Shown here piece by piece: positions 9,944 through 19,010 of a stretch of DNA of 28,802 nucleotides. The stretch's first letter is position 1, and the number at the start of each line of letters is the position of its first letter. A model generated the notes under the pieces. The model made no database searches. It was not told the DNA's origin and was given only the letters and a program-made list of their open reading frames with translations. The DNA comes from Arachnopeziza araneosa. Taxonomy: Eukaryota > Ascomycota > Leotiomycetes > Helotiales > Arachnopezizaceae. The translations under genes and the position numbers were made by a program. Location of the stretch: positions 1 to 28,802 of the forward strand of contig QYAI01000235.1 of NCBI GenBank assembly GCA_003988855.1. Reading direction: 5' to 3'.

Positions 9944-9973
9944 TGATGTAGTGTTGCAGCAACATCTACATCA
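9944..9973. repeat. Near-perfect inverted repeat, 14-15 bp arms
   Basis: TGATGTAGTGTTGC is followed, after one base, by the complement of TGATGTAGATGTTGC, forming a tight stem-loop with a single bulged base. It lies in intergenic DNA downstream of the DUF7907-type gene's stop codon. Confidence 0.7.
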
Positions 9974-10293
9974 TGGAAGAAGTCAACCCTCACTATGATA
10001 TCGTAACTCCCAAAGTATTAGTAATATTAAATAGTGATACAAAGCGGTGGATTCTCTATTAATTCTCTTCCAATCGCCGCTGTCTATAACTTCAATTTAT
10101 TTTGCTAAACATGATTTTTCATAGTTTCCGCGATGTTCACCGTGTTTGACTATTTGATCTAGAAATTGCAGTAACCAGGAACTTTTTAAACAGCCGGAGA
10201 GATAAATATGGCTTGTTATTACTATAATTACTTCCATCTCCACGTTCTTCCTCAAGCCACCCAACTACCTCCTGTTACCACCTCATCTTGTCT

Positions 10294-10962
10294 TCAAATC
10301 CAAACCGGGAACAAAATAACCCTCGCACAGCTGCTTGGGACCTCATACGGAGCAGAACCCTCTCCATCAAAACCCTTGATCATTTGGAATAACTGCGGCG
10401 CATTCTGTCCATGAACCCACTCGCAAACCACCCAGCCATCACTCTCCTCGTTGTCAATCTGCAGTCCAGCACTAGCTTCGTTGATCCAAGCACCATCTCC
10501 ATAGCCCGAAGAGATGGTGACGGGCTCCCAGCGGGCGTAGTTCGTATCAGATGGGAGAGCGTTGGCAGAGAATGGGAAAGCGCTGACGTCGAACTGGAGG
10601 TTGGTACCGTTAAGGAAGGCTGGCGAGCCAGGACCGGGGACGAAGACAGGGTCTGCCGTGCCGGCACCGGTGTGCCAAGCTTCAACTGAGAACTGTCAGT
10701 ATTTTGCAAAAGAAAGGGAAAATTTTGGGAACTGGAAGGGGAGTGAAAGAAACAAATGTGGAGACGGTGTGGAGGACATACTTTGCCAACCTTCATAAGC
10801 GGAGTTCAGAGTACCATCAGTAATGTGCAAGCTGACATAGAATTCTCTCGTGTTGTTTTGAGTTCCTGAAATGAATGTTTGGCGGGAATCCAATACTGGA
10901 GCTGCTGTTGCGAGACCGATGAAGCTCGATGCCACAAGGGCGAGGTTGCGCATATTGACCAT
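10294..10962 (-). CDS. Secreted DUF7907-type protein, 190 aa
   Basis: Exon 1 is 10962-10782 and exon 2 is 10685-10294. The 96-nt intron has donor GTATGT, branch TACTGAC and acceptor TCTCAG; splicing joins ...YEGWQ to IEAWHTGAGTADPVF in frame. The N-terminus is a signal peptide (MRNLALVASSFIGLATAAP), with cleavage expected near residue 20-21. The mature protein shows the order typical of DUF7907 secreted fungal proteins as I know them: a short beta segment (FYVSLHITDG), the EAWHTGAG block, FLNGTNLQFD, YARWEPV, a GLQ segment, the VCEWVHG...QLF block and a terminal PSSCARVILFPV. It contains two cysteines, probably one disulphide. The molecular function of the family is unknown. ATG 10953 is an alternative start. 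The family call is from memory of pattern and was not searched. Confidence 0.85.
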
Positions 10963-11071
10963 TTGGTATGGAGAGAGAATGATTGAATAAAGTGAATGAT
11001 TAAATTGTTCTTTGATTGAATTGTCGGACTTGAGTGTTTGAATGTAGATCTTCAACGACAGAATTTTTCGC

Positions 11072-11077
11072 TTTATA
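11072..11077 (-). promoter_or_regulatory. TATA box of the DUF7907-type gene
   Basis: TATAAA on the minus strand lies about 110 bp upstream of the ATG at 10962. It makes the in-frame upstream ATG at 11088 an unlikely start. Confidence 0.55.
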
Positions 11078-11190
11078 TTCACCATCATCGTCGGCCGCCA
11101 CAGTCATAACCCCAGTCGACAACGTACCATGATTACCATTCAACTCAGCAAACACGAGAATCCGTAGCACGGTCACACCACGAGCAGCAA

Positions 11191-11207
11191 CTGATCGCTG
11201 CGATCAG
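11191..11207. repeat. Perfect 17-bp palindrome next to TATAAAA
   Basis: CTGATCGC-T-GCGATCAG is an exact inverted repeat around one central base, with TATAAAA starting four bases after it. The spacing resembles a dimeric regulator site beside a core promoter, but no gene is found immediately downstream on the plus strand. Confidence 0.6.
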
Positions 11208-11878
11208 CACTATAAAATTGCTCGTATTGGATCAGATGAGGCTCTTTCTTCGCGATCCCCGGGGCCGGCTATTGCTGAATACGAGAAGATTCGCTGCTTA
11301 GCGATCTTTCCAAGCCACCCCCGGCATGATGTCAGAGTAAAGCTTCTTTTGTGACCCTGGTGCGCATGCATGCGTGGTAATAGGGAGGGGATGCGCCATA
11401 CCCGTGGTTATGTCCGAGAAACCAATCACTTGACCAACCAGTGCGCCTGGTGAAGGACTGTCACGATGTGGCATTATGGAATGGCATCGGGGGCTCCGGA
11501 GAAGCTTTGGAGTTAGCAGGATGGGAAATCCTAGTGAAGAGCGCTAGGTCACGACAGTAATACCCAACCTTAAAATAGAATGTTGAGCCAATCATCGCAA
11601 AGGCCGACTTGGCTCTCTTTTTCTCCGAACAGGCCAAGCCTCGTTGAGGCTGAAGGGTTCCTGGCTACACCACAAAATATCTTTTCACGCCTATTCATTT
11701 TTGAATGACGAGGAGAAGAATGGAATGGTGGCACTAAACTTTGGGCTAAGTCGGTAGTAGCCTCAGAAAACGCCTATTCAAGTAGAACCGAAAGGAACCA
11801 TCCGTTAAAGGCGGACACTAAGAGAAATGCGATTGTTGAGAACGTCAGAAAGAAATCTAAGAGAATATCAGAATGTAC

Positions 11879-11886
11879 TATATAAA
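11879..11886 (+). promoter_or_regulatory. TATA box upstream of the nuclease-like gene
   Basis: TATATAAA lies about 160 bp before the ATG at 12045. Confidence 0.5.
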
Positions 11887-12044
11887 GAAGGACTTGAATG
11901 TGACCTTGCTGGTCTTTCCCTCTTGGAATATTTACCAGAATTCGAAAAAAAGAAAAAAAGAATTCTCAATCACATATCGTATTCACTTATCTCCACATCC
12001 TTTATGAGCCAAAGCAGACCATTGTAGATATCTGCTCCATCAAA

Positions 12045-12955
12045 ATGGAACCATCCAACACCATCAGACTTCTTCCAGAGCTCAGACTCAACGGCTCTGT
12101 AGCGGTATACGAGCCACAACAACTACATCAACTGAAGAATCTCGAGAACCTTCATAGCCTCTTGTTTACTCCAACACTGCCTCCCGTTCTGGTAGCCATC
12201 AATTTCGAGGAACTCAATACCATGAACCACGGTCTCTTCCCCCAAGCAAACACGCAAGCTGCATGGCCATACTGCAAACCGGAAGTATTGAGATCACCAA
12301 ATTACGAGAAGGTAAATCTGCCATTCGTGATTGGGAACCCATTCATGGATTGTATCCGACATTTCCATCCGGAAGCCAATCTCACTGGAGTACCTCTAAA
12401 CACATCGCCATGGTGAGTGTTCTCAGGCGGATCGAAGGTTAGGTACTAGAGGGGAGCAGGATCATTCTAGTTAGCCATAGTTGCAGCAATCAAGACCGCT
12501 CGGATTTAGAAGCCCTTGCGTTTGAGCTCAACATGCCCATCGTAGGAGTTTTCGACATTACAATTCTCGCCCGACCAGACCCACGCAGAGTTTCGCTCCA
12601 ACGCTTGTTCCTAGAGGTTGGCTGCGCCATTGGCTCACCAGAATTCGCCAGTGCTGGAGAGAATGCTAATTTGATTCTTCGGGCTTTCATACTGCTCGTA
12701 ATCAAAACGCTAGAGCTGGGAATCGTCGAGCCGCCAAAGAACATTTTTGAATATGGAGTGGAAACCCTGAGGATTGCAGCGCTCACCGGTCTGATTGTGG
12801 AATCGCCAACAAAATCCCAGAAACAAGTGATGGCAGAACGCGGCCTGCCATTGGTATGGAAGCGGTACCTTCACCAGACGTTAGGAGAGCGGGACGAAGC
12901 TAGTAGCCCCACTACCATCTGTTCGGAGGAGTTTGCGGCTCCAAACACCTGCTGA
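12045..12955 (+). pseudogene. Decayed Gfd2/YDR514C-like DEDD nuclease-fold protein
   Basis: The N-terminal part is read from ATG 12045 to about 12260 (ENLHSLLFTPTLPPVLVAI, then NFEELN). Around 12256-12262 the frame must shift by one base to continue as MAILQTGSIEITKLREG and onward. That second frame is open to 12955 except for one TAG at 12440, a likely CAG. It carries SRIILVSHS...DRSDLEALAFEL, then VSLQRLFLEVGC and SAGENANLILRAF. This is the block order of the fungal Gfd2/YDR514C-like family (RNase-H-like DEDD fold). The usual DxE of motif I reads NFE, and the usual HNAGNDAN-type motif reads ASAGENAN, so catalytic acids appear lost. No intron resolves both breaks. Its 3' end overlaps the transcription-factor gene on the other strand by 85 bp. 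Confidence 0.7.
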
Positions 12956-14049
12956 TATTGTTCAATCTCCTCCACTTCAATCACCTTATCCGTTGACATA
13001 TGAGCTATGCTTAACAATTCCAACTGGCGTGAGGCATTGGTTGATAACATGGCGAATGCATGGATGTCTGGAATCAATCGGGCAACCATCGCCATGGCCA
13101 GTAGTGCTTGTATAGACAACAAACTTGGGTCTTGAAGGACAATTTCATGGAGTACTTTTGTAGCATTCTGGTAAAATGCATCGGATATTTGAAAGAGAGT
13201 CCCTTCGGAGCCTGGGGCTGTTTTGACTCGAACCGCAAGAGAAGTTATGGCATTGATGAGAGCCCATCTGGCTGGGTTCCCAGCTGGATCAAGAGAACTA
13301 GCGGCATACTGGGCATCTTGAAGCCTTAAAAATCTCGATATATCTATGATCTGGCGCTCTGCCATGATCTCAGCAAAGGAATTTTCGATCAGACGCCTCG
13401 AAACTTGGAACGGCATGAGTGGCGTGAACGTTTTGGTTGAATTAGCGTTTGCAACAACTTTCTTGTATCTTCTTAGGTTCTCGTCAAAGTTTCTTGGAAG
13501 GAGGAATTCAGGGAATATTGGAATTTGTTTGCTGGTTTTCAATTGCGCTTGGTTTGAATTTATAGAAGCAGTAGATAGTATTGAGATTGAGTTGTTTACA
13601 GTCGCTTCGTCTTGTAAATTAGGAGATGCTGATGGAATAAAGGCATTACTCCTCGTGTCTAAATTGAAGTTACCACCATTTAATTGTTCGTCGAATGATG
13701 TGATATCTTGTATCGTGCTTAAATGATTGTCGGTAGATTCAAGTTGCTTCTTCCTAATTATCATCTTAGTGACCTTACGCAGGAGCTAGAAGACACATCT
13801 TACCTTTTCCCTAGCCCTCGGGTCTTCCGAGCAGCTGCATAATTACATTCCAGGCCACGCGCAACACAGTCGACGCACGTCGGCGTAGCTCCGTCGCACC
13901 GCTTCTTTCGAGTCTTACATCCAGCACAGGCCTAAATTTGTGAGGACCTACTTGACTGGAGGGAGAACTTATAAATTAAATACAGGACTCACTATTAAGA
14001 TTTTGGTTGATTCGGTAGGCGCTGGTTGCGCGATCTGCTGGTCATCCAT
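12871..14049 (-). CDS. Zn2Cys6 transcription factor, 355 aa
   Basis: Exons are 14049-13993, 13931-13804 and 13753-12871; the introns of 61 and 50 nt have donors GTGAGT and GTAAGA and acceptors TTTAG and ATTAG. Exon 2 encodes a complete binuclear zinc cluster with cysteines at 21, 24, 31, 38, 41 and 48 (CAGCKTRKKRC then CVDCVARGLEC, spacing CX2CX6CX6CX2CX6C). It is a nuclear DNA-binding domain that normally recognises CGG half-sites. Exon 3 has a Ser/Asn-rich linker and a helical middle-homology-type segment (SRFLRLQDAQYAASSL, then SIQALLAMAMVARLIPD), as in fungal-specific regulators. At 355 aa it is short for the class, so a missed C-terminal exon is possible. Its targets are unknown. It is divergent neither from the secreted-protein genes nor in a visible metabolic cluster. 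Confidence 0.85.
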
Positions 14050-14579
14050 GATTTGCCCTCAGTCGCCTTGGGGTGCTTTCTTCGAGGGCATGACCTTGAT
14101 CGTCTCACTAGCTGTCCCAGCAGAAATATAGCGGAAGTAAATCGATCGCATGAGCTCAGTTTCGGGTGGTGTGAATGGTAAGTAAGCACTAGGTACCAAT
14201 TACTAAAGCAAAATTTATTTGCTTCCGCTCACTTTGCTTCCGCCTCGCTTCTAGGATTACTAATCATTGTCAAATGAGCGAACTCACTGTGTCTGGCATA
14301 CCTTTTAATCTGGAAGAGACTTGATGGGGTTATTTTGCAATAAAAAGCACACAGGACAGTCGAGTGACCAAAACGGGTTTAGATTCCTGACCAAGGTATC
14401 AAAACAGTTCAACCTCTAAATATCCGTGAATAAGTTATCTTGCAGCCCACAATACATTTCGACAATCCCTTCGAAGAAAGAAGGCGAAAAATAAATCCAA
14501 AAGGCTCCGCTCAACTACTCTTTACCTTAAACTCTCTCTTAACATGACAGGATGAAGAATTTTTGCCACAGGACGGAGC
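14050..14579. other. Intergenic; promoter of the Zn2Cys6 gene with repeated GCTTCCGC motifs
   Basis: GCGGAAGTAAAT at 14131-14142 is mirrored by ATTTGCTTCCGC at 14217-14228 (one mismatch), and a third TTTGCTTCCGCC follows at about 14233. The region also holds the 3' flank of the opsin-like gene. No coding sequence is seen. Confidence 0.5.
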
Positions 14580-15489
14580 TCACGGTTCCGCAATCTCTTG
14601 AGGCGAAGCAGTGACACTCTCCTTCCTCATGTGTTTGGCCTCACGTACGCCACGGTATTCGCTGAAATCAAGTTGCAGTTTTCCGAAATCCCATCTGCGT
14701 GACAGAATCAAGAAACCAATATTTAGCACTGGTAACAAGAGCACGTCCAAGACACCAAAGAAGATGAAGCCGCCTGTGACACCAATGACGTTTCCTCCAT
14801 CACTAAGGCCAAATGCGATAGGGTACATCAGCCAGATCAAATTCGCCCAGCCAGCAAGCAGCATATAGTCGCGACTAATACCGATGACTTCGGCTGACTC
14901 GCGGCTCTCGTTGAGCGTGCTTGCTATCAGGATAATGTAGGCAAATGTGCCAAACACGAAGAAGCCCCATTTATAGATTGTGCTGGTATAAGCAGCTGCT
15001 AGGTAGTTGAGAACCCAGAACCATGCGATGAAAATGTTGAGTATTATGGTGGTCCAGGAGATGCCTGACAGTAAACCAAGCGACAAGACAATCGCCGGGA
15101 AGGACACCACCCAGTTTATATATCTCACAAAGAAGAGTTGACGTGAGAGATGATCGCTTTGCTCAATGGTGCTCCAGCCTAGATCGGACGCTTGGGCAAA
15201 GTAGGTTGCTGCGCCCACGAGGAGTGCAAAGACCCAGGTGTAGTTGAACACCCTTTTACTTTCGTGGGAGGTGAACGAAGGAACTAAAGCGATGAACTGC
15301 AAATATCACCAAGAAATTAGTCTATGGACAATCGATGAACTTTTAGAGTGAACCAGAGCTTACAAATGAGACAATATAGACGGCTGTGACAGCCCAGAGC
15401 CAGTTAGACGCATGATCCGTTATGGCCAAGTCAATCCCAACTGGGGGATTGGTACCAAGAGCGCCGTTTCCTCGAGGGAGAAGAGACAT
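14580..15489 (-). CDS. Opsin-related protein (HSP30/YRO2-like), no retinal lysine, 280 aa
   Basis: Exon 1 is 15489-15364 and exon 2 is 15296-14580; the 67-nt intron has donor GTAAGC and acceptor TTGCAG, joining ...YIVSF to FIALVPSF in phase 0. Seven hydrophobic helices are visible. Helix C reads RYINWVVSFPAIVLS, which aligns with the microbial-rhodopsin RYADW...P...D helix; the proton acceptor Asp85 is Asn and the donor Asp96 is Ser. Helix G reads FGVLDVLLLPVLNIGF: Asp212 is kept, but the Lys216 position is Leu, so no Schiff base with retinal can form. This places it among opsin-related proteins such as Hsp30/Yro2/Mrh1, plasma-membrane proteins linked to stress and weak acid. The cytosolic tail is charged with EYRGVREAKHMRKE. 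Proton pumping by light is excluded on this sequence. Confidence 0.9.
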
Positions 15490-15646
15490 CTTGGTAGCTA
15501 AGGTTCGTTAAATTTCTGAGCGAGTAATTCACTTTTTGCGTGTGAACACCTATGGAAGGGGCGAAAGGGTGGTCAAAGATATGTCCCACTACTGAAGCGT
15601 GTTTGTCGTGCTTGCTTCAGCAAATTTAATCCGAGAGGACGAGCCA

Positions 15647-15654
15647 TTTATATA
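15647..15654 (-). promoter_or_regulatory. TATA box of the opsin-related gene
   Basis: TATATAAA on the minus strand lies about 160 bp upstream of the ATG at 15489. Confidence 0.6.
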
Positions 15655-15944
15655 TCCCAAAGTCCCTTCAGTTGAAATTGCATTGAGTTACAGATCACTT
15701 TTGGATTTTTAATCGTGGATAAAAGCGGGAGCAAATTTGGTGGAGACAATTGTGCGGAAGCAAACGAGTTTCGAAATGGGCGCAGTGATCAACAGCTTGC
15801 CACGAAGAGTGCACGAGATGACTCGAAAAATCTCTCATTCGAGAAAAACAAACATGCAATGAATTCCGGATTAATCGAAAATGAAGATCGGATAAGCAAA
15901 ACGATGGACACATCAATTCTTGCAGGTCATCAAATAGTACGACC

Positions 15945-17437
15945 TCATCCTTCCTCTCTGTCCATATCATCACGGCCTCTTTTCTTTCCACCATCTTTCG
16001 GTCTTCGACCCTTTAATACCGAGCCCTTCTTCCCTCTGTCCTCATGAAGGTTTTTCATTTCGTTTCTCGCATATCTTTGTGCCTCCTCAACTCGTGCTTT
16101 AAACACCATAACTTCATCTTTCTCTGTCTTATACTCTTCTAACTCCATCTTCAAAGCAGCCTCAGTACGTTTGAAAATTTCGACATCATACTGTGTAACA
16201 ATACTGATCGCATGGCCTGCTTTTCCGGCACGAGCTGTTCGTCCAACACGATGGATGTATGTCTTGCTATCTGGCGGAAGATCGTAATTGAGAACGATAT
16301 CTACAGAAGGAATATCAAGACCACGAGCAGCCACATCTGTTGCGACAAGAATCTCCCTCGATCCTGCTCTGAATTTGTTAAGAGCTCCCAAGCGTGAAGA
16401 CTGTGAAAGCTGGCCATGCAAAGGAATTGCACCAAATCCCAGCGACCGTAGTAGTATGGCGATTCGTTGAGTTTCATTGACTGTTCTTGTAAAAATGATG
16501 GCCGATCTTCCGGCAAATTCGTTCAGAAGGTAGACTAAATACGTATCTTTGTGTATGAGGGGGATGAAAACATAATTTTGCAGCAGAGTAGACACAGTCT
16601 GGTATTTGCTGCTGCTAACACTGATTCGAAGTGGATCTTTCAAACTTGCTCTCTGGAGACTCTCGACTTTTGAACTAATTGTCGCAGAGAAAAGGTACGT
16701 TCGTCGTTCTCTTGGAAGAACTTTTAGAATCTTGTCCAATATAGGACCAAAATCAAGATCTAGTAATCTATCGGCTTCATCCATAACTAGGTATTTCAAG
16801 GAGCGCAGCGAGAAGCCTTTCGTATTCTCTAAGTGATCTAGAAGTCGACCTGGAGTTGCGACGACAATATGTGGTTTCTTTCCCAATGCAATAGCTTGTG
16901 GAACCATATCCATTCCACCAACAATGACAGCACATCGTACAGATATGAGAGATCCCAGAGCTTCGAACGCCTGGGATATCTGGTAAGCCAGTTCTCTTGT
17001 AGGTGCAAGAACGAGTCCAAAAAGAGGCTGTGGTTTATCAAGAAGTGCTTGAAGTATTGGCAACGCAAAAGCAGCTGTTTTCCCGCTTCCAGTTTCCGCC
17101 AAACCGATCAAATCTCGTCCTTGGAGTGCGAGGGGTATGGATTGAGCTTGGATTGGGGTTGGGGCCTTGTATCCTAATGCAGTACATGCGTCACATAACG
17201 AATCGATAATACCCTATATGCATTTTTAGTTGATTTACGCAAGAGAAAAGTTTTACTTACAAGGTCTTTGAAACTCTTCGTCACTTCTTCGGATTGTCCA
17301 GGCTCTGTTGTTGGTTCAGCCTCGGGGGAGGCAAACACCGCTGCTGGAACAGAGGGCTCCTTCGCATGCTTTGATTTTTTCTTCTCTAAGCCTGGAGGCA
17401 TCTCAGAGTCGACCCTTCTCCTCTTGACTGACGACAT
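15945..17437 (-). CDS. rrp3: ATP-dependent RNA helicase Rrp3 (DDX47 orthologue), 481 aa
   Basis: This is a nucleolar DEAD-box helicase needed for pre-rRNA cleavages leading to 18S rRNA and the small subunit. Exon 1 (17437-17261) encodes a basic, low-complexity N-terminus ending SFKDL. A 47-nt intron (17214-17260; GTAAGT, branch AACTAA, ATATAG) lies inside the Q-motif region. Exon 2 (17213-15945) carries all helicase motifs: Q motif (PTPIQAQSIP), I AETGSGKT (98-105), Ia PTREL (130-134), Ib TPGR (179-182), II DEAD (204-207), III SAT (235-237), IV IIFTRT, V ATDVAARGLD, and VI HRVGRTAR (380-387). The C-terminal tail is highly basic (KKGSVLKGRRPKDGGKKRGR), as expected for a nucleolar RNA-binding protein. 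Length and motif order match fungal Rrp3. Its promoter is shared with the divergent ssf1 gene. Confidence 0.96.
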
Positions 17438-17612
17438 CGTAGTCCTGGTCTTGAAAGTTGTCGCTGGAGGAATTGTGCAGCGAAGATAAAATTCTTTATC
17501 GTTACGAGTATCGACAAAGCGCTTCTGATTGGCTGAAACAAAACCCTCCAGAATTTATTTCTGATCCTAAATTCTCCCCAGGTGTATCATCCAGAGCACG
17601 AATCCCACAACA
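17438..17612. promoter_or_regulatory. Divergent promoter shared by rrp3 and ssf1
   Basis: Only 175 bp separate the two start codons. A CCAAT box (GATTGG on the plus strand, near 17526-17531) is present. No clear TATA is seen for either gene, as is common for ribosome-biogenesis genes. I could not find an exact PAC or RRPE element. Confidence 0.7.
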
Positions 17613-19010
17613 ATGGCACGACGACGGACGAAAAAGAGAACCCATATTGGTGCGCACGATGGCCCAGCTGGGAAGGCTGCAGCTGCGAAAGCTTCGAATT
17701 CTCCTAAGAGCATGATTATACGAATTGGAGCTGGGGAGGTGGGACCAAGTGTTAGCCAGCTTGTGAAAGATGTACGGCAGATGATGGAGCCCGGCACAGC
17801 CGCAAGATTGAAGGAAAGGAGGGCGAATAGATTAAGGGATTATCTTACAATGACTGGGCCCCTGGGTGTGACGCATCTCATGTTGTTCTCACGGTCGGAA
17901 TCTGGGAATACAAATATGAGACTGGCGGTTACCCCGCGAGGACCGACGCTTCATTTCCAGGTCGAGAAATACTCGCTATGCAAAGATGTACGGAAAGCGT
18001 TGAAGCATCCAAAAGGTGGTGGAAAAGAATACGTTACAGCTCCTCTTGTATGTTGTTTCCCCGTTGAATTTCCTGGCTGATTGAGGTAGCTTGTCATGAA
18101 CAACTTTATATCCCCTCCTTCCGATTCAGATACTGAAAATAAAGTTCCAAAACATCTCGAATCCCTTGTTACTACCATGTTTCAATCTCTATTTCCTCCA
18201 ATCTCACCACAAACCACACCTCTCTCCTCCATCCGGAGGGTGATGATATTGAATCGAGAACCGGCGAAAGACAATGATGGCACATACACTATTAATCTTC
18301 GCCACTACGCAATTACAACTAAAGCTACTGGTCTTTCCAAACCGATACGGAGACTGAATGCGGCAGAGAGACTATTACATGCCCAGAAGACTGGCAAAAA
18401 CAAGAAAGGAGGAGTACCAAACCTGGGCAAGATGGAAGATATTGCGGATTACGTGGTTGGAGGCGAGAACGGCGATGGTTACATGACCGATGCTACAAGC
18501 GGGAGTGAAGTTGATACTGATGCGGAAGTTGAGGTTGTAGAAACGAGAGCGAAGAAGGTTTTGTCAAAACGACAAAAAGAGCGAAAAAGTAATGATGGAA
18601 AGAGTACCAGAGCCAACAATGGTGTCGAGAAGCGAGCGGTGAAGCTTGTGGAACTTGGACCTAGAATGAGGTTACGGATGACCAAGGTCGAGGAGGGAGT
18701 ATGCAACGGCAAAATCATGTGGCACGAGTACATTCATAAATCTAAGGACGAGATTAAAGCCATGGACAAGAAGTGGGAGCAGCGCCGACAGGAGAAAGAA
18801 GCGAGGAAGAAAACTCAAAAAGAAAACGTAGAGAAGAAACGGAAAGCGAAAGGATTAGGCGCCAAAGCGGATGAGGAAGATGATGATGACGAAATGGATG
18901 TGGAATGGGATAGCGAAGGACTTGGAGCTGATGGAGAAATGGAATTGAATGAGGACGCAGAAGAAAACGGCGTATGGGAAGATGAGGCCGAGGAGATTGC
19001 TGCTGGTTGA
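17613..19010 (+). CDS. ssf1: Brix-domain ribosome biogenesis factor Ssf1/Peter Pan, 451 aa
   Basis: This is a nucleolar factor for early pre-60S assembly and 27S pre-rRNA processing; in yeast Ssf1 works with Rrp14 and Rrp15. Exon 1 is 17613-18047 and exon 2 is 18090-19010. The 42-nt intron has donor GTATGT, branch GGCTGATT and acceptor GGTAG, and splicing restores the family motif ...APL/LVMNNF. The N-terminus is basic (MARRRTKKRTHIGAHDGP). The Brix domain spans about residues 30-290, with MIIRIGAGEVGPSVSQLVKD, then RDYLTMTGPLGVTHLM, then SSIRRVMILNRE and the signature TINLRHYAI. The C-terminal third is a Lys-rich coiled segment (KKWEQRRQEKEARKK) followed by a very acidic tail (DEEDDDDEMDVEWDSE), typical of Peter Pan proteins. 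It is divergent with rrp3, so co-expression is likely. Confidence 0.95.

Larger units (their letters stand above)
8830..10293. other. Long intergenic stretch with repeats
   Basis: No gene is supported. It holds a short tandem duplication (9426-9515) and an inverted repeat (9944-9973). A 104-codon plus-strand frame (9570-9884) is Phe/Trp-rich low-complexity reading and is not called. Confidence 0.5.
11080..12044. other. Intergenic and promoter region
   Basis: No gene is supported. It contains a 17-bp perfect palindrome next to a TATA-like motif (11191-11217). A plus-strand TATATAAA at 11879-11886 is the likely TATA box of the nuclease-like gene at 12045. The 66-codon frame at 11827 overlaps that TATA and is rejected. 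Confidence 0.5.

Noticed and set aside
10411..10689. Plus-strand frames opposite the DUF7907-type gene
   Set aside because: Antisense shadow of exon 2.
11827..12027. 66-codon ATG frame
   Set aside because: It spans a TATATAAA box that fits the next gene, so it is more likely promoter and leader.
12390..12442. GTACCT...GTTAG as a 53-nt intron in the nuclease-like gene
   Set aside because: It keeps a frame, but it would delete the block WSTSKHIAMVSVLRRIEG, which reads as genuine coding sequence in the second frame, and it does not explain the earlier frameshift.
12490..12786. Minus-strand frame opposite the nuclease-like gene
   Set aside because: The plus-strand frame carries the recognisable family blocks.
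16838..17177. Open frames overlapping rrp3
   Set aside because: Shadows of the helicase gene in other frames.
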